Shown piece by piece: positions 26,852-35,476 of a DNA stretch of 64,000 nucleotides. Source of the stretch: CAXXOK01 sp963674895 (GTDB taxonomy: Bacteria; Bacillota; Clostridia; Christensenellales; Aristaeellaceae); NCBI GenBank assembly GCA_963674895.2, contig CAXXCY010000001.1:868001-932000 (forward strand). The letters run 5' to 3'. The number at the start of each line of letters is the position of its first letter. The first letter of the stretch is position 1. The notes below the pieces were generated by a model. The model was not told where the DNA came from. It worked only from the letters and a program-made list of their open reading frames with translations, and did no database searches. Both the position numbers and the translations under genes were made by a program.

Positions 26852-28132
26852 TTATGAGTAGAATACCGTCGGCAGCCAGGTAATGATTTGCGGGAAGAAG
26901 ATCATCAGGATCACAAGGCCGACCAGCAGGACCATCCAGGGAGTCATAAACTTCGTCCATCGCTGAATGGTGATATCGTTCATCTTGCACAGGATAAACA
27001 TAACCGTACCCACAGGCGGGGTCAGCGTGCCGATGGACATCAGAATACCCACCAGAACGCCGAAATACACCAGATCTATACCCATCACCTTGAACAGGGG
27101 AACCACAATGGGAACGGTGCACAGCACCACGGCGCTGGCCTCCATCAGCATGCCCAGGAACATATACAGGATCATGAACAGAAACAGCACCAAAGTCTTG
27201 TTGGTTGTAATGCTGATAATCCAATTGGCCGCCAGCTGGGGCGCCCTGACAAAGCTCAGGCACCAGCCGAACACGCCCGCCACGCCGCACAGCAGCAGGA
27301 TCACTCCGCTATAGGCCGCGGCTTCCTTGGAGGACTTCCAGATACCCTTCCAGCTGATCTCTTTATAGACGAGCAAAGAGATGATAATCACATACAGGGA
27401 CGCTACGGAACCGGCTTCCGTTGCGGTAAAGGCACCGGACAGGATGCCGACCATGATCACCAGCACGGTGCCCAGCGACAGGAAGGAACGCTTGAATTCC
27501 TTCCAGACCCTCTTCAGGCTGAACGTGTTGTTGCACGGAAAACCGCGCTTGAGGGCGAAGATATACACCATAATCATCTCGCACACGGCCATCAGAAGGC
27601 CGGGGACTGCGCCGCCCAGGAACAGCCGGCTGATGGAAACCTCCGCCACGACACCATAAAGAATCATGATATTGCTCGGGGGGATAATGGGCCCGATGAC
27701 GGCGGAGGCGCCTGTCAGCGCCACTGCGAATTCCTTGTCGTAGCCGTGGTCCGTCATGGACTTGATTTCGATGGGGCCCAGACCGGCGGCATCGGCGATG
27801 GCGGAACCGGACATACCGGCGAACATCGCGCTGCCCAGAACGTTTACATGGCCCAGGCCGCCGCGGACATGGCCGACCAGGGAGCAGGCGAAATCAAAAA
27901 TGCGGTCCGTGACGCCGCCCTTGTTCATCAGGTTGCCGCAGAAGATAAACAGGGGAGCCGCCAAAAAGGCGAAATTATCCAGCGTGGCGGTCAGCTTCAG
28001 GACGAACTGCATGAAGTTGATATCCTGAGTCATAAAAAAATACAAACTGGATAGGCCCAGGGCATAGGTGACGGGCACATTGATCAGAATCAGCCCCAGC
28101 ATGACCAGCAAAAGGATGACCGCCTCACTCAA
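26852..28132 (-). CDS. dctM: TRAP transporter large permease DctM
   Basis: Integral membrane protein of 426 residues with about 12 segments. Family signatures are 'LAAPLFIFCGNLMNKGGVTD', 'GSAMFAGMSGSAIADAAGLG', 'GPIIPPSNIMILYGVVAEVS' and 'LTPPVGTVMFILCKM'. It uses the ion gradient to import the ligand delivered by DctP. It overlaps the DctQ gene by 8 bases. TRAP systems take up sugar acids, dicarboxylates and sometimes neutral sugars; the downstream enzymes here point to a sugar-type ligand. Confidence 0.95.
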   Translation of the reverse strand: MSEAVILLLVMLGLILINVPVTYALGLSSLYFFMTQDINFMQFVLKLTATLDNFAFLAAPLFIFCGNLMNKGGVTDRIFDFACSLVGHVRGGLGHVNVLGSAMFAGMSGSAIADAAGLGPIEIKSMTDHGYDKEFAVALTGASAVIGPIIPPSNIMILYGVVAEVSISRLFLGGAVPGLLMAVCEMIMVYIFALKRGFPCNNTFSLKRVWKEFKRSFLSLGTVLVIMVGILSGAFTATEAGSVASLYVIIISLLVYKEISWKGIWKSSKEAAAYSGVILLLCGVAGVFGWCLSFVRAPQLAANWIISITTNKTLVLFLFMILYMFLGMLMEASAVVLCTVPIVVPLFKVMGIDLVYFGVLVGILMSIGTLTPPVGTVMFILCKMNDITIQRWTKFMTPWMVLLVGLVILMIFFPQIITWLPTVFYS

Positions 28133-28649
28133 CTTTGTTCGCCTCCTTCAGCAGGTCTTCGTTCTTGATGATGGACAGAACCTGATAGACGATATTGCGG
28201 ATGTTATAGCAGCTCATTATGAAGCCGGAAATGGGAATGCAATAGTACCAGACGCTCTTGGAGTAGTAGTATGTGGTACTGTGATCGTTGACGGTCCATT
28301 GGCAGTACTTGAACCCATAAATTAAAAACATCAGCGACATCAGGATCACCAGGCATTCTGCGACAATGCCCATGGCCATGCGCACCCGCAGCGAAAGCTT
28401 CTTGGTGAGAAAGTCTGCGGAAGGGTGTGCCTGAGTCCGGATACCGATGGCGGCGCCGAAGAAGGTCAGATAAATCAAACCCACGCGCGCGAACTCCTCC
28501 GTCCATGGAGCGCGCACATAGACGATATTGCGGAATACGATCTGCAGCAGGCAGAAGATGAAGATGGCAAAAAAGATGGTCGAACAAACAGTGTTCTGCA
28601 AACTGATAAAATGCCTATCGAACCGTTTCAGTTTTTCCTTCAAAGTCAT
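28125..28649 (-). CDS. dctQ: TRAP transporter small permease DctQ
   Basis: Small membrane subunit of 174 residues with four segments, including 'VCSTIFFAIFIFCLLQIVFR' and the DctQ pattern 'APWTEEFARVGLIYLTFFG' and 'HPSADFLTKKLSLRVRMAMG'. The ATG at 28649 has GGAGG only 2 to 3 bases away, which is short; the frame is open much further upstream through the hairpin, where no better start is seen. It couples to DctM. Confidence 0.9.
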   Translation of the reverse strand: MTLKEKLKRFDRHFISLQNTVCSTIFFAIFIFCLLQIVFRNIVYVRAPWTEEFARVGLIYLTFFGAAIGIRTQAHPSADFLTKKLSLRVRMAMGIVAECLVILMSLMFLIYGFKYCQWTVNDHSTTYYYSKSVWYYCIPISGFIMSCYNIRNIVYQVLSIIKNEDLLKEANKVE

Positions 28650-28676
28650 TTCCTCCAGCGTTTGGAGTGCCCCGGT

Positions 28677-28713
28677 CCCGGCGGGAGAGCGCCCCGGGCG
28701 CTCTCCCGCCGGG
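28677..28713 (-). other. 18-bp perfect hairpin between dctP and dctQ
   Basis: CCCGGCGGGAGAGCGCCC and its exact complement are separated by a single base, one of the strongest stems in the window. It lies 16 bases after the dctP stop and has no T-run, so it should stabilise the dctP mRNA or attenuate rather than fully terminate. Confidence 0.8.
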
Positions 28714-28729
28714 AAAATGAGAGGGGGGG

Positions 28730-29716
28730 TTATTTCAGCAAAGCGTCCGCTTCTTCCAGCGCTTTCCGCTGATTTTCGAGGTACACGGGAGTAACCAGTT
28801 CTTTGAGCTGCGCCTTGAATTCGGGAGACCATTCGATAACGGTGACGCCCTGATCCTTCACCATAGCATCGATATAGGCCTGATCGTCGGCCATTTCCAT
28901 TTCTTTGCAGTAGGCGCCCGCTTCGCTGGCTGCATCAATGATAATCTGCTGGGTTTCAGGAGTCAAGGAATCGAACCACTGCGCGTTTACGCCCAGCAGG
29001 TTGTTGTAAATCTGATGCTCGCTTTTCATCAGGTATTTGGCGCCCGCTTCGGCGAAGCTATAGCTGCTCATATAGGAGCTGGGCATTTCAACCGCCTCGA
29101 TTACGCCCTGCTGGAAAGCGGTATAGCACTCCGAGATCGCCATGCCCACAGGCTGGCAGCCCCAGGACGCCCAGGCTTCCAGATCGACGCTGACGCCGTT
29201 GGGCGTGCGCATGATCAGTCCCTTCATGTCCTCCAGGCTCTCTATGGGCTTGGTCGCCAATACGTTGCGCGCAGCCTGATAAAAACCATGGCTGATCACG
29301 CGCACGCCGGTGACCTTCTCATAGGCATCGTAGAATTTCTTCGCGATTTCGCCGCTGTAGAAGGCTTCCAGCTCGTCGCGGTTGAGCATCTGGTAGTACC
29401 CGAAATATGCGATGGAGTAGCTCAGCTTGTTGGTCAGCAGGCTCCAGCCGGAGGACACCATCTGGATGGTGTTCATGGAAACCATTTCCTTCAGCTCGGT
29501 TTCGCCGCCCAGGATACCGGCGGGATAAATCTCGATCTCGATTTCTCCATTGGTGCGCTCTTTCACCAGATCGGAGAATCTGACCAGGGATTTGTTCAGA
29601 GCGGATGCTTCGCCGGCGATATGGGCCAGCTTGATCTTCTGGGTTGCGGCGCTGACAGTGGCCGTCATGCTCAGCACCAGCGTTACCGCGAGAACTAGGG
29701 ACAGAAACTTTTTCAT
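28730..29716 (-). CDS. dctP: TRAP transporter substrate-binding protein DctP
   Basis: Secreted binding protein of 328 residues. The signal peptide is residues 1-24 ('FLSLVLAVTLVLSMTATVSA') with no lipobox cysteine. The mature part shows 'GEIEIEIYPAGILGGETEL', 'NVLATKPIESLEDMKGLIM' with the ligand-binding Arg in 'MRTPNG', and 'VIEAVEMPSSYMSSYSFAE'. The start at ATG 29716 has GGAGG 7 bases upstream. It is the first gene of the seven-gene operon that ends with transketolase, so it fixes what the pathway sees; the carboxylate-binding Arg suggests an acidic ligand. Confidence 0.94.
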   Translation of the reverse strand: MKKFLSLVLAVTLVLSMTATVSAATQKIKLAHIAGEASALNKSLVRFSDLVKERTNGEIEIEIYPAGILGGETELKEMVSMNTIQMVSSGWSLLTNKLSYSIAYFGYYQMLNRDELEAFYSGEIAKKFYDAYEKVTGVRVISHGFYQAARNVLATKPIESLEDMKGLIMRTPNGVSVDLEAWASWGCQPVGMAISECYTAFQQGVIEAVEMPSSYMSSYSFAEAGAKYLMKSEHQIYNNLLGVNAQWFDSLTPETQQIIIDAASEAGAYCKEMEMADDQAYIDAMVKDQGVTVIEWSPEFKAQLKELVTPVYLENQRKALEEADALLK

Positions 29717-30058
29717 AGAGGAACCTCCATTCTTTATTTACTTCTAAATGCTTGCTTTTCCCTTCCCATTCAATCGGATGCCGGGCGGCAGCATTTAAAA
29801 TTCGCCATATCGAACGCAGTTTAGACAAATAGACAGCATAATATCTTTCTATTATACTCCGCTCGCTTTCTTCTTCCTTTGCATTGTACTAAAACGTGAA
29901 GATTATTTCAAGCTTTTTCTTTCTTTTTTTGTCGATAATTTTTTATTACGGATATTTATTGTTTATAACCTTATTTATATTTTGCTCTGAAACTTTTCAC
30001 TCGTTCTTTTTTAAGCAAGAGAAACCAAACAGCAAGATTACGACGCAACCAGCAGTGC
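29717..30058. other. 342-bp AT-rich region upstream of dctP
   Basis: It holds the presumed dctP promoter: a TATAAT box on the minus strand at 29851-29856, but no convincing -35 box at 17 bases. The leader to dctP would be about 130 bases. A phenylalanine-rich frame at 29896-30102 is low complexity and not called. No hairpin terminator for the YcxB-like gene was recognised. Confidence 0.5.
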
Positions 30059-30634
30059 CTAACGCCGCTCCTTCTGTTTGCCCTGCGCGCCGTACTGTTT
30101 GATCAGGGTAATCAGGCCCGTGTTCAGGATGCTGCCGTACTGGATCCAAGACAAACCGGATTCCGCGGAAACTTGCTCCTTCAGCTGGGGACTTTCGGCA
30201 GGCAGCACCGTGCTTTTATCGACCATAAAGGCTGATTCTCTATCCTTGAACAAATACAGAAATTTACCGTCGTCCGTCAGGCGGATCAATTGATCGTACG
30301 CAAAGGAATTGCTTTCCCGGTCGGTTTCGCCCAGAAAGCCTTTTTCTGAAAAAATATACCGCATTTGGGGCACATAACCCTTGAGCTGGCTGGTAACGGT
30401 TCTGGCCTTTTTCCTGGCTTGTGCGTCTGTGTTGGTTACAACCAGACAGCCCAAAACGATGAACGCAAGCCCGTAGGTGTTTTGGATGCCCAGCGCGAAA
30501 CCCAGGGCAACGGTTGCAAAGCCGGCCATAAACAGGGCAAGGCGCCTCTGCCAGTGGAAGCTCTTCTCCAGCGCTTTCGCCAGGCGGACCGTATTGCTTT
30601 TATCATATGTGATCGACGCATGCCACTGTTTCAT
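30059..30634 (-). CDS. YcxB-like membrane protein
   Basis: Protein of 191 residues with two N-terminal membrane segments ('LALFMAGFATVALGFALGI' and 'YGLAFIVLGCLVV') and a C-terminal PH-like domain ('MRYIFSEKGFLGE', 'AYDQLIRLTDDGKFLYLF'). This arrangement is that of the YcxB family found beside many Firmicute genes, function unknown. The start at ATG 30634 has GGAGA 8 bases upstream; an ATG-like start at 30655 is less well placed. It stands alone with its own promoter. Confidence 0.75.
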   Translation of the reverse strand: MKQWHASITYDKSNTVRLAKALEKSFHWQRRLALFMAGFATVALGFALGIQNTYGLAFIVLGCLVVTNTDAQARKKARTVTSQLKGYVPQMRYIFSEKGFLGETDRESNSFAYDQLIRLTDDGKFLYLFKDRESAFMVDKSTVLPAESPQLKEQVSAESGLSWIQYGSILNTGLITLIKQYGAQGKQKERR

Positions 30635-30674
30635 CGTTTCATTCTCCGATACCATTCATTCGCGTAACAGCATA

Positions 30675-30703
30675 AGACTAACATGTATCCCGGTGCGGTT
30701 CAA
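30675..30703 (-). promoter_or_regulatory. Promoter of the YcxB-like gene
   Basis: On the minus strand TTGAAC (30698-30703), a 17-base spacer and TAGTCT (30675-30680), about 40 bases upstream of the ATG. The -10 box is imperfect. Confidence 0.55.
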
Positions 30704-30765
30704 GTGAACTTATATGAGCTGGCGGAACCCGTTGCGATATTTTCTGGGCTGATAGAATAAAGCGT

Positions 30766-30810
30766 ATAAAAACAGACGCGCCCGTGTCCGATACGGCATC
30801 GACGCGTCTG
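30766..30810 (-). terminator. Terminator after the galactonate-dehydratase-like gene
   Basis: On the minus strand CAGACGCG and CGCGTCTG (30773-30780, 30803-30810) enclose a nested smaller hairpin (CCGT...ACGG) and are followed by TTTTTAT. It ends the aldolase-dehydratase operon. Confidence 0.8.
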
Positions 30811-30826
30811 CTTCCGGCTGCTTTCA

Positions 30827-32008
30827 TTAAGTACGCGGCAGGCCCTTGAAGAAGAATACCGTATCGTCCTTCGGGCGGATATCCGTAAGCGCACCCGTAT
30901 AATGGCGCAGGTTGCGCGGAACATAGGGCCGTTTGAGCACCTCATCCACGTTGATGTCGATGCCGAGGCCGGGCTTGTCGGGAATCAGGATATCACCGTT
31001 TTCATAGACGACTTCCTCGTCGGTAATGCTGCCGCGGAAGGAGCCGTCCGTGATCATGATTTCATGGATGAGAAAGTTGGGCACGCATGCGGCAAGCTGC
31101 AGAATGGCGGCGTTGGAAACGGGCCCGGAGGGATTGTGAAAGGAGACCGGCACGTGGCAGGCTTCGCACATGGAGGCGATTTTTTTGCTTTCCATAATGC
31201 CGCCGGTATGGAAGATATCCGGCTGGGCGATGTCCAGCGCGTTGTGCCGCAGCGCGTCCCAAAACATGTACTTGCTGTAAATGCGCTCGCCCGCGGCGAT
31301 GGGGACCTGGGAACGCGCATGGACCTTCGCAAGCGATTCCATGTTGTCCGGCACGGTGGGCTCTTCCATGAGCATGGGATGGAAGGGCGCGAGCTGACGG
31401 CTGATTTCGATGGCGGTATAGGGGTTAAAGCGCCCGTGGCACTCGATCAGGAGCTCAACATGCGGGCCGGCGGCTTCGCGCACGGCGGCGACGCACGCAA
31501 CGGCGCGTGCCATTTCCTCCGGCGAAAGCGTCATGTGCGCCTTGCCGAAGGGATCCCATTTGAGCGCCTTAATGCCCAGCGCGACGGTCTCCCTCGCTTT
31601 GACCGCGAAGTCTTCCGGGGTGCGCGCGCCGGTGAACCAGGCGTTGGCGTACATGGGTACGCGGTCGCGCACCCGGCCGCCCAGCAGGTTGCACACAGGC
31701 GTATTGAAAAACTTGCCCGCGATATCCCAGCACGCGATTTCTATGCCGGAAAGCGCGGACAGGAACACCGGGCCGCCCTTCCAGTATTCGTCACGGTAAA
31801 CCTCGAAGAGCATCTTTTCGATGTCGATCGGGTTGCGTCCGACGATCAGGCGCGTAATATCCTTCACACAACCTTCCAGGGCGTTTTCCTGCGTGCCGAG
31901 GCTGGCTTCCCCCCAGCCGTACAGCCCCTCGTCAGTCTCCACCTTGATAAAAGTCCAGTTCGTCCGGTAGGCGTCCATCGTATAGCATTTGATATCGGTA
32001 ATTTTCAT
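30827..32008 (-). CDS. Galactonate dehydratase-like enolase-superfamily enzyme
   Basis: Enzyme of 393 residues in the mandelate racemase/muconate lactonising group. Metal ligands fit: Glu in 'ELLIECHGRFN', Glu in 'PMLMEEPTVPDN' and Glu in 'IAAGERIYSK'. Acid/base His is in 'VSFHNPSGPVSNAA'. 'YGWGEASLGTQENAL' marks the N-terminal capping domain. It resembles D-galactonate dehydratase (DgoD) and related sugar-acid dehydratases that make 2-keto-3-deoxy acids. The start at ATG 32008 has AGGAG 7 bases upstream. It lies 13 bases after the aldolase gene, which would cleave its product once phosphorylated. Confidence 0.9.
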   Translation of the reverse strand: MKITDIKCYTMDAYRTNWTFIKVETDEGLYGWGEASLGTQENALEGCVKDITRLIVGRNPIDIEKMLFEVYRDEYWKGGPVFLSALSGIEIACWDIAGKFFNTPVCNLLGGRVRDRVPMYANAWFTGARTPEDFAVKARETVALGIKALKWDPFGKAHMTLSPEEMARAVACVAAVREAAGPHVELLIECHGRFNPYTAIEISRQLAPFHPMLMEEPTVPDNMESLAKVHARSQVPIAAGERIYSKYMFWDALRHNALDIAQPDIFHTGGIMESKKIASMCEACHVPVSFHNPSGPVSNAAILQLAACVPNFLIHEIMITDGSFRGSITDEEVVYENGDILIPDKPGLGIDINVDEVLKRPYVPRNLRHYTGALTDIRPKDDTVFFFKGLPRT

Positions 32009-32021
32009 ATACTGTCTCCTT

Positions 32022-32675
32022 TTACGGCCGCAGACGGATCGCGTCCATATGGATTTTTGCCAGAGCCGTGATTGCGGCAAAGTCCCGCTTTTCAAGCAGG
32101 TCGCGCCTGAGCACCGTGACGCCCGTACCCACGACGGCGATCCCGGCGTTGAGAAGCTGCGGCGCGGTTTCGGGGTTCACGCCGCCCGTCGCCATCAGCG
32201 GAATATGGGGCAGGGGCGCCCGGATATTCTGAATATAATGAAGCCCGACGTCGTCCGCGGGAAACAGCTTGACGATGTCTGCGCCCAAATCCCACGCGGC
32301 GCAGATTTCCGTAGGCGTCATAGCTCCGGGAATAGACAGCATGCCAAGCTTTTTCGCGCGTTCTATCACCCTCGGATTCGTGTTGGGCGAGATGATATAC
32401 TGCGCGCCGGCGTCAAACGCGGCCTGCGCCTCTTCTTCGCGCAAAACCGTACCGGCGCCCACGAGCAGCCGGTCGCCATAGGCTTTCACCAGCGCGGACA
32501 GCTTCTCCGCGTTATCGGCGATCGGATCGCTTTCGCTGTGGTCGAAGGTCGATTCGAGCATGCATACCCCCGCCTCCAGCAGCGCGCCTGCCGCCTCAAC
32601 CAGCAGATCGGTGCGAATCCCCCGCGCGATGATAATCAGACGGTTTCCCTTCAGCAGTTCCGGCAATTTCCACAT
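32022..32675 (-). CDS. eda: KDPG/KDPGal-type aldolase
   Basis: Class I aldolase of 217 residues. Family motifs: 'NRLIIIARGI', catalytic Glu region 'ESTFDHSESDPI', 'LVGAGTVLREEEAQAAFDAG', 'YIISPNTNPRVIERAKKLG' then Lys of the Schiff base in 'DIVKLFPADDVGL', and 'MATGGVNPETA'. It splits 2-keto-3-deoxy-6-phospho acids into pyruvate and glyceraldehyde 3-phosphate. The start at ATG 32675 has GGAGG 9 bases upstream. It is the first gene of a two-gene operon with the dehydratase; no matching keto-deoxy-sugar kinase is nearby. Confidence 0.93.
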   Translation of the reverse strand: MWKLPELLKGNRLIIIARGIRTDLLVEAAGALLEAGVCMLESTFDHSESDPIADNAEKLSALVKAYGDRLLVGAGTVLREEEAQAAFDAGAQYIISPNTNPRVIERAKKLGMLSIPGAMTPTEICAAWDLGADIVKLFPADDVGLHYIQNIRAPLPHIPLMATGGVNPETAPQLLNAGIAVVGTGVTVLRRDLLEKRDFAAITALAKIHMDAIRLRP

Positions 32676-32816
32676 ATCGAACATCCTCCCCACGGTTGAA
32701 TTGTCGCCCCATTATAGGGTAAGATGCCATAATATTTCAATTAATATACCAGATCATCTATTAAATGAACAATAAATTTGAAAGCTGAGTATATACGGCG
32801 GCCGGAGAAGGGTTGC

Positions 32817-32822
32817 TATAAT
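32817..32822 (+). promoter_or_regulatory. Extended -10 promoter of the Opp-type ABC operon
   Basis: TATAAT preceded by TTGC gives an extended -10 (TGCTATAAT). No good -35 box lies 17 bases upstream, which fits an activator-dependent promoter, perhaps for the YesN-like regulator encoded in the same operon. It is about 70 bases upstream of ATG 32891. Confidence 0.65.
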
Positions 32823-32890
32823 AAAACCAATAAAAAATTTCGTGGAAACAGCACGAAAGAATGCGATCATGTAGAAGGAGGAAACAAACC

Positions 32891-34429
32891 ATGAAAAGGA
32901 CGCTTTCCCTGATTTTGGCGCTTGTCCTGGCGCTGTCCATGTTTGCCGTTTGCGCGCAGGCGGAAACGGCCGATACGCAGATCGAACGCGGAGGAACGCT
33001 GCGCATCGGAAAAACAAACAAGCTGACGGGGTTTGACCCGTCGAAAACTTCGTCGCGCAATGAGGACGGATATGTGTACTATCTGATCTTTGAAACGCTG
33101 ATTACCTTCGATGCGCAGGGGAATTATGCGCCCGGTCTGGCGACCGACTGGTATTTTTCCGATGACGGAACCGCCATGTTCCTTGAACTGCGCCAGGGCG
33201 TGACCTTCCATGACGGCGAACCCTTTAACGCCGGGGCCGTCAAAGCCAACCTGGACTGGTCCACCAACCCGGATACCGGCCATGTGTATTTGAAAAGCGA
33301 ACTCAACAACATCGCTTCCACCGAGGTTGTGGACGAGTATACGGTCAAAATCAACCTGTCCGCCGTGGACGCGGCGCTGCCAAGCGTTTTCACCAATATC
33401 TGCGGCCTGATGCTGGCGCCCGATTCCCTTGGCCGCGAGGATATGAATACGAATCCCGTCGGCACCGGCGCGTTCAAACTGGAGGAATACGTCGAGGGCG
33501 ACCATATCTATCTGACCGCGAACGAGAATTACTGGGACGTCGGCGCGGACGGCAATCCGCTGCCCTATCTGGACCGTGTGGAAGTCTATATCATGACGGA
33601 CGACTCGGTCAAGACCATCAACCTGCAGACCGGCGACATCGATATGGTGGATTACCACTCTTCCGGCAACAGCATCATGAAAACCATGGAGATGGCCGAT
33701 ATAACGACGGTGATGACCAATAACCGCTCTACCTACTTCCTGTGCTTCAACTTAAACGACGAACAGTACGCCAACCCCCTGGTCCGCCAGGCGGTCAGCT
33801 ATGCCGTAAACCGGGCGGAGCTGATCGAAGTCTGTCTGGAGGGCTACGGCGTATTGGAAGCCTTCGACGCGACCCCCGATCAGTGGTTCTACAGCGATTA
33901 CAATCCCTATACCTACGATCCGTTGAAAGCCAAGGCTTTGCTGGCGGAAGCCGGATATCCGGACGGGATCACCATTCAGCTTTCCTACATTTCCCGCGAG
34001 CCCGACGCGACCATGTGCCAGCTTCTTCAGGAGCAGTTCAAGGCAAGCGGAATCACCCTGGAACTGGAGCCCCTGGAGCGCCTGGCCTGGATTGAGAAGA
34101 TCAAGACCAACCGCAGCGGCGAGATGGGCATCGGCGTGATCGCCATTCAGGGCCTTGATCCAAACCAGCAGTACAACTCCACGCTTGCTTACTGCGACCC
34201 CGCCTGCGTAACCGATATTCAGCAGCTGCTGCTCTCAGCAAAGAATACGTTCGATCAAACGGCGCGCAAGGCGATCTTTGTGGAATACCAGAAGGAATAC
34301 CTGGATCAGGCGCTCTACGTCATCATGGGCCAGTATCCGCGCTATTCCTCCTATACCAACCAGCTGAACGGCATCACCTATAATCCCAACGGGACCTTCA
34401 ACCTGAAGGCGGCCTGGCTCACCAAGTAA
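32891..34429 (+). CDS. Family 5 ABC substrate-binding protein (peptide/nickel/oligosaccharide type)
   Basis: Secreted binding protein of 512 residues. The signal peptide 'LSLILALVLALSMFAVCAQA' shows a Cys, but 'FAVC' is a poor lipobox. SBP_bac_5 motifs: 'RGGTLRIGKTNKLTGFDPSK', 'LRQGVTFHDGEPFNAGAVK', 'NPVGTGAFKLEEYVEGDHIY' and 'NPLVRQAVSYAVNRAELIE'. It has AAGGAGG upstream of ATG 32891. Together with the permease and ATPase genes downstream it makes a full Dpp/Opp-type importer. The divergent sugar-acid genes and the esterase suggest an oligosaccharide or sugar-acid conjugate rather than a peptide. Confidence 0.93.
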   Translation: MKRTLSLILALVLALSMFAVCAQAETADTQIERGGTLRIGKTNKLTGFDPSKTSSRNEDGYVYYLIFETLITFDAQGNYAPGLATDWYFSDDGTAMFLELRQGVTFHDGEPFNAGAVKANLDWSTNPDTGHVYLKSELNNIASTEVVDEYTVKINLSAVDAALPSVFTNICGLMLAPDSLGREDMNTNPVGTGAFKLEEYVEGDHIYLTANENYWDVGADGNPLPYLDRVEVYIMTDDSVKTINLQTGDIDMVDYHSSGNSIMKTMEMADITTVMTNNRSTYFLCFNLNDEQYANPLVRQAVSYAVNRAELIEVCLEGYGVLEAFDATPDQWFYSDYNPYTYDPLKAKALLAEAGYPDGITIQLSYISREPDATMCQLLQEQFKASGITLELEPLERLAWIEKIKTNRSGEMGIGVIAIQGLDPNQQYNSTLAYCDPACVTDIQQLLLSAKNTFDQTARKAIFVEYQKEYLDQALYVIMGQYPRYSSYTNQLNGITYNPNGTFNLKAAWLTK

Positions 34430-34456
34430 GGCATAGGTAACCTTTCGCAAACGCCG

Positions 34457-34490
34457 GCGGGCGCGGAGGGGGCGGCCCCTTCGCGCCCGC
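34457..34490 (+). other. Hairpin between the binding protein and permease genes
   Basis: A 15-bp stem (one G-T wobble) with loop GCGG starts 27 bases after the binding-protein stop and ends 26 bases before the permease start. No T-run follows. It matches the position of the hairpins after tctC and dctP. Confidence 0.75.
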
Positions 34491-34516
34491 GCACTATGCA
34501 AACGGGAGATATCTAA

Positions 34517-35470
34517 GTGTATACGCATATCATCAGAAAACTTCTGGCCATGATTCCCATCCTGCTGGTCGCAAGCCTGATTTTATTCTTCCTGATGGAT
34601 GTGCTGCCCGGAGACGCGGCGGCCGGCATTACCAATATCGACGCGGGCGAAGAATACTACCAGCAGCTGCGCGAGGACATGGGGCTGAACCGGCCCGCCA
34701 TCGTGCGCTACCTGGACTGGCTGGGGGGGCTTTTGCACGGGGAATTCGGCACCTCCCTGATCTCGGGAACTTCGGTGCTTGATAAAATAAGGATACGGCT
34801 GCCCGTCACGCTTGAGATCACGGTGCTTGCCATGCTGGTGTCCATTCTGATCGCGATCCCGAGCGGCATTATTTCCGCGGTCCGGCGGGGCAGCGGGCTG
34901 GATACCGGAACAAGCATTTTGTCCATGATCGGCGTTGCCATGCCGCCCTTCTGGCTCGGTATGCTCTTGATCCTCCTGTTTTCCGTCACGCTCCATTGGC
35001 TCCCCGCCTCAGGCTATGTGGAGATAAGCAAGAGCGTTGTGGAAAATCTGCGCCGCATGATCATGCCGGCGTTTGCCATCGGCGCGGCCTTCGCGGCCAC
35101 CGTCATGCGGCAGACCCGCTCCGCGCTGCTGGAAGTGCTGGACAGCGATTTCATCGTTACCGCGAAGGCCAAGGGCCTCAGAGGCATGGTCATTATCTGG
35201 AAGCACGCGCTGCGAAACGCGCTCATTCCCGTCATCACGGTGATCGCCATGCAGACGGGCCGTATGCTCGGGGGCGTGGTCGTCGTGGAAACGGTCTTCG
35301 CCATCCCCGGCATCGGGCGCGAGATTGTGGACGGCATCGCAAGCCGCGATTATCCCGTAGTGCTTGGAATGATTATGATCGTCGCCATGATTGTGGTATT
35401 CATCAACACGATGGTCGATATTATGTATGTCTTTATCGATCCGCGCGTTTCGCATAAGGGAAAGGGGTGA
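34517..35470 (+). CDS. ABC permease, DppB/OppB type
   Basis: Membrane protein of 317 residues with six segments; the inner-membrane loop for ATPase contact is 'IVTAKAKGLRGMVIIWKHAL'. The N terminus 'IIRKLLAMIPILLVASLILF' and 'DMGLNRPAIVRYLDWLGGLL' are typical of DppB. It starts at GTG 34517 with GGGAG about 9 bases upstream. It is followed after 6 bases by the second permease. Confidence 0.94.
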   Translation: MYTHIIRKLLAMIPILLVASLILFFLMDVLPGDAAAGITNIDAGEEYYQQLREDMGLNRPAIVRYLDWLGGLLHGEFGTSLISGTSVLDKIRIRLPVTLEITVLAMLVSILIAIPSGIISAVRRGSGLDTGTSILSMIGVAMPPFWLGMLLILLFSVTLHWLPASGYVEISKSVVENLRRMIMPAFAIGAAFAATVMRQTRSALLEVLDSDFIVTAKAKGLRGMVIIWKHALRNALIPVITVIAMQTGRMLGGVVVVETVFAIPGIGREIVDGIASRDYPVVLGMIMIVAMIVVFINTMVDIMYVFIDPRVSHKGKG

Positions 35471-35476
35471 GACGGT

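Noticed and set aside
26888..28054. 388-residue plus-strand frame opposite dctM
   Set aside because: Same type of shadow: very rich in His, Gln and Asp, with no recognisable domain, opposite a canonical TRAP permease.
29896..30102. 68-residue Phe-rich frame that could be a small membrane protein
   Set aside because: Low-complexity T-rich DNA with no ribosome site; it runs into the YcxB-like gene antisense. Chance frame is more likely.
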